A stretch of 64,000 bases of DNA from Aestuariibaculum sp. M13 (lineage in GTDB: Bacteria > Bacteroidota > Bacteroidia > Flavobacteriales > Flavobacteriaceae), in contig NZ_JANIAC010000004.1 of assembly GCF_024723255.1 (NCBI RefSeq), positions 124,001 through 188,000 on the forward strand. Reading direction: 5' to 3'. Made by a program: the position numbers and the translations under genes. This document shows, one piece after another, positions 60,746 through 64,000 of this stretch. The stretch's first letter is position 1. Each line of letters opens with the position of its first letter. The notes beneath the pieces were generated by a model. That model searched no databases and was not told where the DNA came from. It saw only the letters and a program-made list of their open reading frames with translations.

Positions 60746-62104
60746 ATGGATATGAAGAAGTTTATATTATTAACCGCAGTAATGACTTTGCTTGCTAGTT
60801 GTGGCTCTAACGATAAGGGTGAACTAGTAGGTGTACAAGGGAAAAAATGGCATCCGGAAAAGCCATATGGAATGGAATTAATACCGGGTGGTTCATTTAT
60901 TATGGGTAAAGCCGACGATGATTTGGCTGGTGTACAGGATGCTCCTGCTAAAACCGTTACAGTACGTGCTTTCTACATGGACGCTACTGAAATTACTAAC
61001 AGCGAATATCGCCAATTTGTAAATTGGGTTAGAGATTCGATAGTAAGAACTAAACTTGCTATTCTGGCTGACGAGGTTGGTAAAGTACCTGGCGATGGTG
61101 GTATTGGAGAGTATGCGTTTAAAGATGCAGATACTGCTAATATGACAGTTTACGAAAAATATATGTTCGAAAACTATACCGGATTAGGTCCAACAGGATA
61201 TGAAGGTCGTAAATTAAACAAAGACATCGATTTAGTTTATGATACTGCTGAATATCCAGACGAATTCTATGCTGAGGTTATGGATACTATGTATTTGCCA
61301 ATGGAAGAGTCGTATAATGGTCAACGTACTTGGAATGTTAAGAAATTTAAATTCCAATACAATTATATGGATATCCAGGAAGCTGCTAAAGCCAGAGGAG
61401 TAAAACGTAGCGATGTTATTAAAAAGGAAGAAATTGAAGTATACCCAGATACAACTGTTTGGATTAGAGATTTCGCTTACTCTTATAATGAGCCAATGCA
61501 TAACGATTATTTCTGGCACGATGCTTATAGTGAATATCCTGTAGTAGGTGTAACTTGGAAACAGGCTAAAGCTTTTTGTGAGTGGAGAACAATCAATAAA
61601 AATGGATATCAAAAAGATAGAGGTGCACAAATGGTAAACCGTTTTAGATTACCTTCTGAAGCTGAGTGGGAATACGCTGCTCGTGGAGGTTTGCAAGCTG
61701 CAACGTATCCTTGGGGAGGTCCTTACACTAAGAGTGATAGAGGATGTTTTATGGCAAACTTTAAGCCAGTACGTGGAGATTACGCTGCAGATCAGGCATT
61801 ATATACTGTAGAGGCAAAATCTTATGAGCCTAACGATTATAACTTATATAATATGGCAGGTAACGTAGCAGAATGGGTAAATGCATCTTACGATCCTTCG
61901 TCTTACGAATACACATCTACAATCAACCCTAACGTTAACGATTATAACAACCAGCGTAAAGTTGTACGTGGTGGTTCTTGGAAAGATGTTGCATACTATT
62001 TACAAGTAAGTTCAAGAGATTTCGAATATGCAGATTCTGCAAGAAGTTATATTGGTTTCAGAACTGTTCAGGATTACATGGGGACACAAGTAACCGGAAA
62101 GTAA
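60746..62104 (+). CDS. gldK: Type IX secretion / gliding lipoprotein GldK
   Basis: Forms the periplasmic ring with GldN under the outer membrane in the type IX secretion system. The 452-residue lipoprotein has a lipobox (LLTAVMTLLASC, Cys19) and a formylglycine-enzyme/sulfatase-modifying domain (MELIPGGSFIMGKADDD; FYMDATEITNSEYRQFV; YPVVGVTWKQAKAFCEW; RLPSEAEWEYAARGG; YNMAGNVAEWVNASYDP; VVRGGSWKD). The start may be this ATG or the one two codons later. gldL and gldM follow. Confidence 0.97.
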   Translation: MDMKKFILLTAVMTLLASCGSNDKGELVGVQGKKWHPEKPYGMELIPGGSFIMGKADDDLAGVQDAPAKTVTVRAFYMDATEITNSEYRQFVNWVRDSIVRTKLAILADEVGKVPGDGGIGEYAFKDADTANMTVYEKYMFENYTGLGPTGYEGRKLNKDIDLVYDTAEYPDEFYAEVMDTMYLPMEESYNGQRTWNVKKFKFQYNYMDIQEAAKARGVKRSDVIKKEEIEVYPDTTVWIRDFAYSYNEPMHNDYFWHDAYSEYPVVGVTWKQAKAFCEWRTINKNGYQKDRGAQMVNRFRLPSEAEWEYAARGGLQAATYPWGGPYTKSDRGCFMANFKPVRGDYAADQALYTVEAKSYEPNDYNLYNMAGNVAEWVNASYDPSSYEYTSTINPNVNDYNNQRKVVRGGSWKDVAYYLQVSSRDFEYADSARSYIGFRTVQDYMGTQVTGK

Positions 62105-62172
62105 GACGCTAAAACCAGAAAATCTTAATTAACTAAATCATAAACAAAATAACAACCTATTAATTAACCTAC

Positions 62173-62192
62173 TTAAGTAATTTATTACTTAA
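62173..62192. other. Hairpin between gldK and gldL
   Basis: A perfect 9-bp inverted repeat ttaagtaat-tt-attacttaa in the 104-base gap between gldK and gldL. It has no T run, so it is more likely a processing or stability element in the operon message than a terminator. Confidence 0.5.
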
Positions 62193-62208
62193 CTAAAAAA
62201 TCAGAATT

Positions 62209-62853
62209 ATGGCACAGTCAAAAGCAAGTAAAAAGTTCATGAATATGGCTTACGGATTAGGAGCAGCAATTGTAATTATTGGGGCACTATTCAAAATTAC
62301 TCACATGGAGTTTGGTCCACTTACAGGTAACTTAATGTTAACATTAGGTCTTGTTACCGAAGCAATTATTTTCGCGTTATCAGCTTTCGAACCAGTAGAA
62401 AGTGATTTAGATTGGTCTTTAGTTTATCCAGAATTAGCTGGAGGTAAGGCTGTGAAAAGAGATCGTAAAGAAGAAACAGAACCATCAGGTTTATTATCTA
62501 AAAAATTAGACGAATTATTAAAAGAAGCTAAAATTGATGGTGAATTAATGACAAGCTTAGGAGAAAGTATCAAAAATTTCGAAGGTGCTGCTAAATCTAT
62601 GTCATCTGGAGCAAACGGTATTGAAGCTTCTAAAAAATACAGTGAAGAGTTATCTTTAGCTGCTGCTCAAATGGAGTCTTTAAACAGCTTATATAAAGTA
62701 CAATTAGAAAGCGCAAGCAAACAAGCTTCAATCAACCAAGAGCAAGTTGAAAATGCTGTGAAGTTAAAAGAGCAAATGCAGTCTTTAGCTTCAAACTTAT
62801 CTTCATTAAATGGAGTATATGGCGGTATGTTATCTGCTATGAACAAAAACTAA
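62209..62853 (+). CDS. gldL: Type IX secretion motor subunit GldL
   Basis: With GldM it forms the proton-driven inner-membrane motor of type IX secretion and gliding. The 214-residue protein has two membrane helices near the N-terminus (MAYGLGAAIVIIGALFKI, which holds the lysine/glutamate region; and LMLTLGLVTEAIIFALSAF), then FEPVESDLDWSLVYPELAGG and a cytoplasmic coiled coil. Codon use is strongly biased, in keeping with high expression. gldM follows after 42 bases. Confidence 0.97.
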   Translation: MAQSKASKKFMNMAYGLGAAIVIIGALFKITHMEFGPLTGNLMLTLGLVTEAIIFALSAFEPVESDLDWSLVYPELAGGKAVKRDRKEETEPSGLLSKKLDELLKEAKIDGELMTSLGESIKNFEGAAKSMSSGANGIEASKKYSEELSLAAAQMESLNSLYKVQLESASKQASINQEQVENAVKLKEQMQSLASNLSSLNGVYGGMLSAMNKN

Positions 62854-62895
62854 TTAGGGTCATCTAATTATTATTAACCAAAAACCTAATTAGTT

Positions 62896-64000
62896 ATGGC
62901 AGGAGGAAACTTATCACCCAGACAGAAAATGATTAATCTGATGTATTTAATCTTCATTGCGATGTTAGCATTAAATATGTCGAAAGAAGTGCTTTCAGCC
63001 TTCGGATTAATGAACGAGCGTTTAACAGAGTCAAACAGTGCAGCCGATGAAAGAAACCTGGCGTTTTTTGACGGATTAAAGTTAAAAGCTGAAGAACAAA
63101 CAGAGAAATACAAGCCTTTATTAGATAAAGCTGAGCAAATTCGAGTGTTATCTAAAAATCTTAATGATTATTTAGCAGATTTAAAATCTAAAATGTCAGC
63201 TACAGTTGATGATCCAACCGATTATGAAATTATGGACAAAGGTGATTACCTTGACAATAATTTCTTTAAAGGCGATAAATTAAAACCAGAAGGCGAAGAG
63301 TTTTTAAAACAATTGGAAACTTTCCGTAGTGGTGTTGTTGAAATCTTAGGAGATAATCCGGCAATGGCTTCAGTTGTTGCAGATGTTAACGAAAAATTCA
63401 GCACAGAGCCTGTAATCAACCGTTCAAATCAGAAAGTAGATTGGTTAGATTACCACTACAAAGGATTCCCTTTAGTGGCATCTTTAACTAAAATGACACA
63501 GTTACAATCTGATGTTAAAACTGTAGGATCAGAGATTCTAGCAAAAATGATGCAAGGAACATTGGCTAGAGAAGTGTCTATGACAAATTATACCACATTA
63601 TTGGAAACTACTAAATCAGCCTACTTTAACGGTGAGACGTTTGATGGAGCAATCGTTTTAGGACGTAAAGATGGTACAACAAAACCAAATAAAGTAGAAT
63701 TAACATTAGATGGTGTGAAGTTAACTGAAGACCAGTATGTTATTGAAGAAGGTCGTGTAAAATTAAAAGTAGGAACTGGTAGACCAGGTGAGCATAAAAT
63801 TGAAGGTAAATTAATTTTTAATCAGGATGGTGAAGAAGTTCCTGTTGAAGTAAGTCAAACGTTTGCTACAATTTCTAAACCAAATTCGGCTACTATTTCA
63901 GCAGACAAAATGAATGTTGTTTACCGTGGTGTTAAAAACCCAATGACGATTTCATTCGCTGGTATTGCCGATAATAATGTAACTGCTTCAGCTCAAGGTT
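62896..64000 (+). CDS. gldM: Type IX secretion motor subunit GldM (5' part)
   Basis: The frame is open from ATG 62896 to the end of the window (368 codons) with no stop. The start MAGGNLSPRQKMINLMYLIFIAMLALNMSKEV (residues 1-32) holds the single membrane helix that packs against GldL; the rest is the periplasmic shaft of helical D1 and beta-rich D2-D3 domains. The visible part ends in VMSISFAG-like strands (NPMTISFAGIADN). The expected family length is about 510-520 residues, so about 150 residues and gldN should follow outside the window. Confidence 0.97.
   Translation, partial: MAGGNLSPRQKMINLMYLIFIAMLALNMSKEVLSAFGLMNERLTESNSAADERNLAFFDGLKLKAEEQTEKYKPLLDKAEQIRVLSKNLNDYLADLKSKMSATVDDPTDYEIMDKGDYLDNNFFKGDKLKPEGEEFLKQLETFRSGVVEILGDNPAMASVVADVNEKFSTEPVINRSNQKVDWLDYHYKGFPLVASLTKMTQLQSDVKTVGSEILAKMMQGTLAREVSMTNYTTLLETTKSAYFNGETFDGAIVLGRKDGTTKPNKVELTLDGVKLTEDQYVIEEGRVKLKVGTGRPGEHKIEGKLIFNQDGEEVPVEVSQTFATISKPNSATISADKMNVVYRGVKNPMTISFAGIADNNVTASAQG

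Overview
The window is a stretch of chromosome from a member of the phylum Bacteroidota, most likely the family Flavobacteriaceae. The evidence is: gliding and type IX secretion genes (gldA, gldB-gldC, gldK-gldL-gldM); an exosortase F gene with its associated partner; a cobalamin-dependent methionine synthase next to metF; many genes preceded by the Bacteroidota -7 element TAnnTTTG and few with a Shine-Dalgarno sequence; and low G+C, especially between genes. No tRNA, rRNA, CRISPR array, insertion sequence or prophage was seen. Almost everything is core genome, so the unusual material lies in control regions and in odd versions of familiar proteins.

Layout. 1-3.4 kb: methionine/folate genes (3' part of metH, a small unknown gene, metF). 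3.5-8.6 kb: two envelope genes facing the acetate operon pta-ackA. 8.8-14 kb: gldA, then a phenylalanine/tyrosine operon (prephenate dehydratase, aminotransferase, prephenate dehydrogenase, DAHP synthase-chorismate mutase). This operon is preceded by an unannotated leader peptide of 24 codons, with ten aromatic residues in a run of thirteen, and a terminator hairpin that ends four bases before pheA: a textbook-like attenuator. 14-25.9 kb: two small exported proteins, rsgA-dtd, two DUF3857/transglutaminase proteins, a MazG-like protein, aroA, queA, rlmN and a polyprenyl synthase. 25.9-29.3 kb: a three-gene ATP-grasp / alpha-E / transglutaminase cluster whose last protein ends in a polyglutamine tail. 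29.7-32.2 kb: an ECF sigma factor with its own promoter, a probable anti-sigma factor and an envelope protein. 32.2-37.9 kb: DUF4386 protein, dnaG, an atypical response regulator, nadE, gldB-gldC. 37.9-45.8 kb: the cell-shape operon mreB-mreC-mreD-mrdA-rodA ending in a lipoprotein-type peptide deformylase, then purH. 46-47.5 kb: a GAF protein and the exosortase F pair. 47.5-54.3 kb: a leftward run miaB, sigma-54 activator, lptE, TPR protein, secG, groES-groEL. 54.5-64 kb: an LVIVD lipoprotein, a membrane protein, topA, an arginase-fold protein lacking several metal ligands, then gldK-gldL-gldM, cut by the window end.

How it works together. Several genes build or use the Gram-negative envelope: cell-wall elongation (mre/mrd/rod), LPS assembly (lptE), Sec (secG), type IX secretion and gliding (gld), and exosortase F. 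The best candidates for under-described biology are the aromatic attenuator, the ATP-grasp/alpha-E/transglutaminase cluster with its polyQ tail, the exported deformylase at the end of the shape operon, the degenerate arginase-fold protein beside gldKLM, a DnaG whose zinc ligands are all replaced, a response regulator with Glu in place of the phospho-acceptor Asp, a shared ECF-type promoter upstream of two distant loci, and two copies of one dispersed intergenic repeat family.
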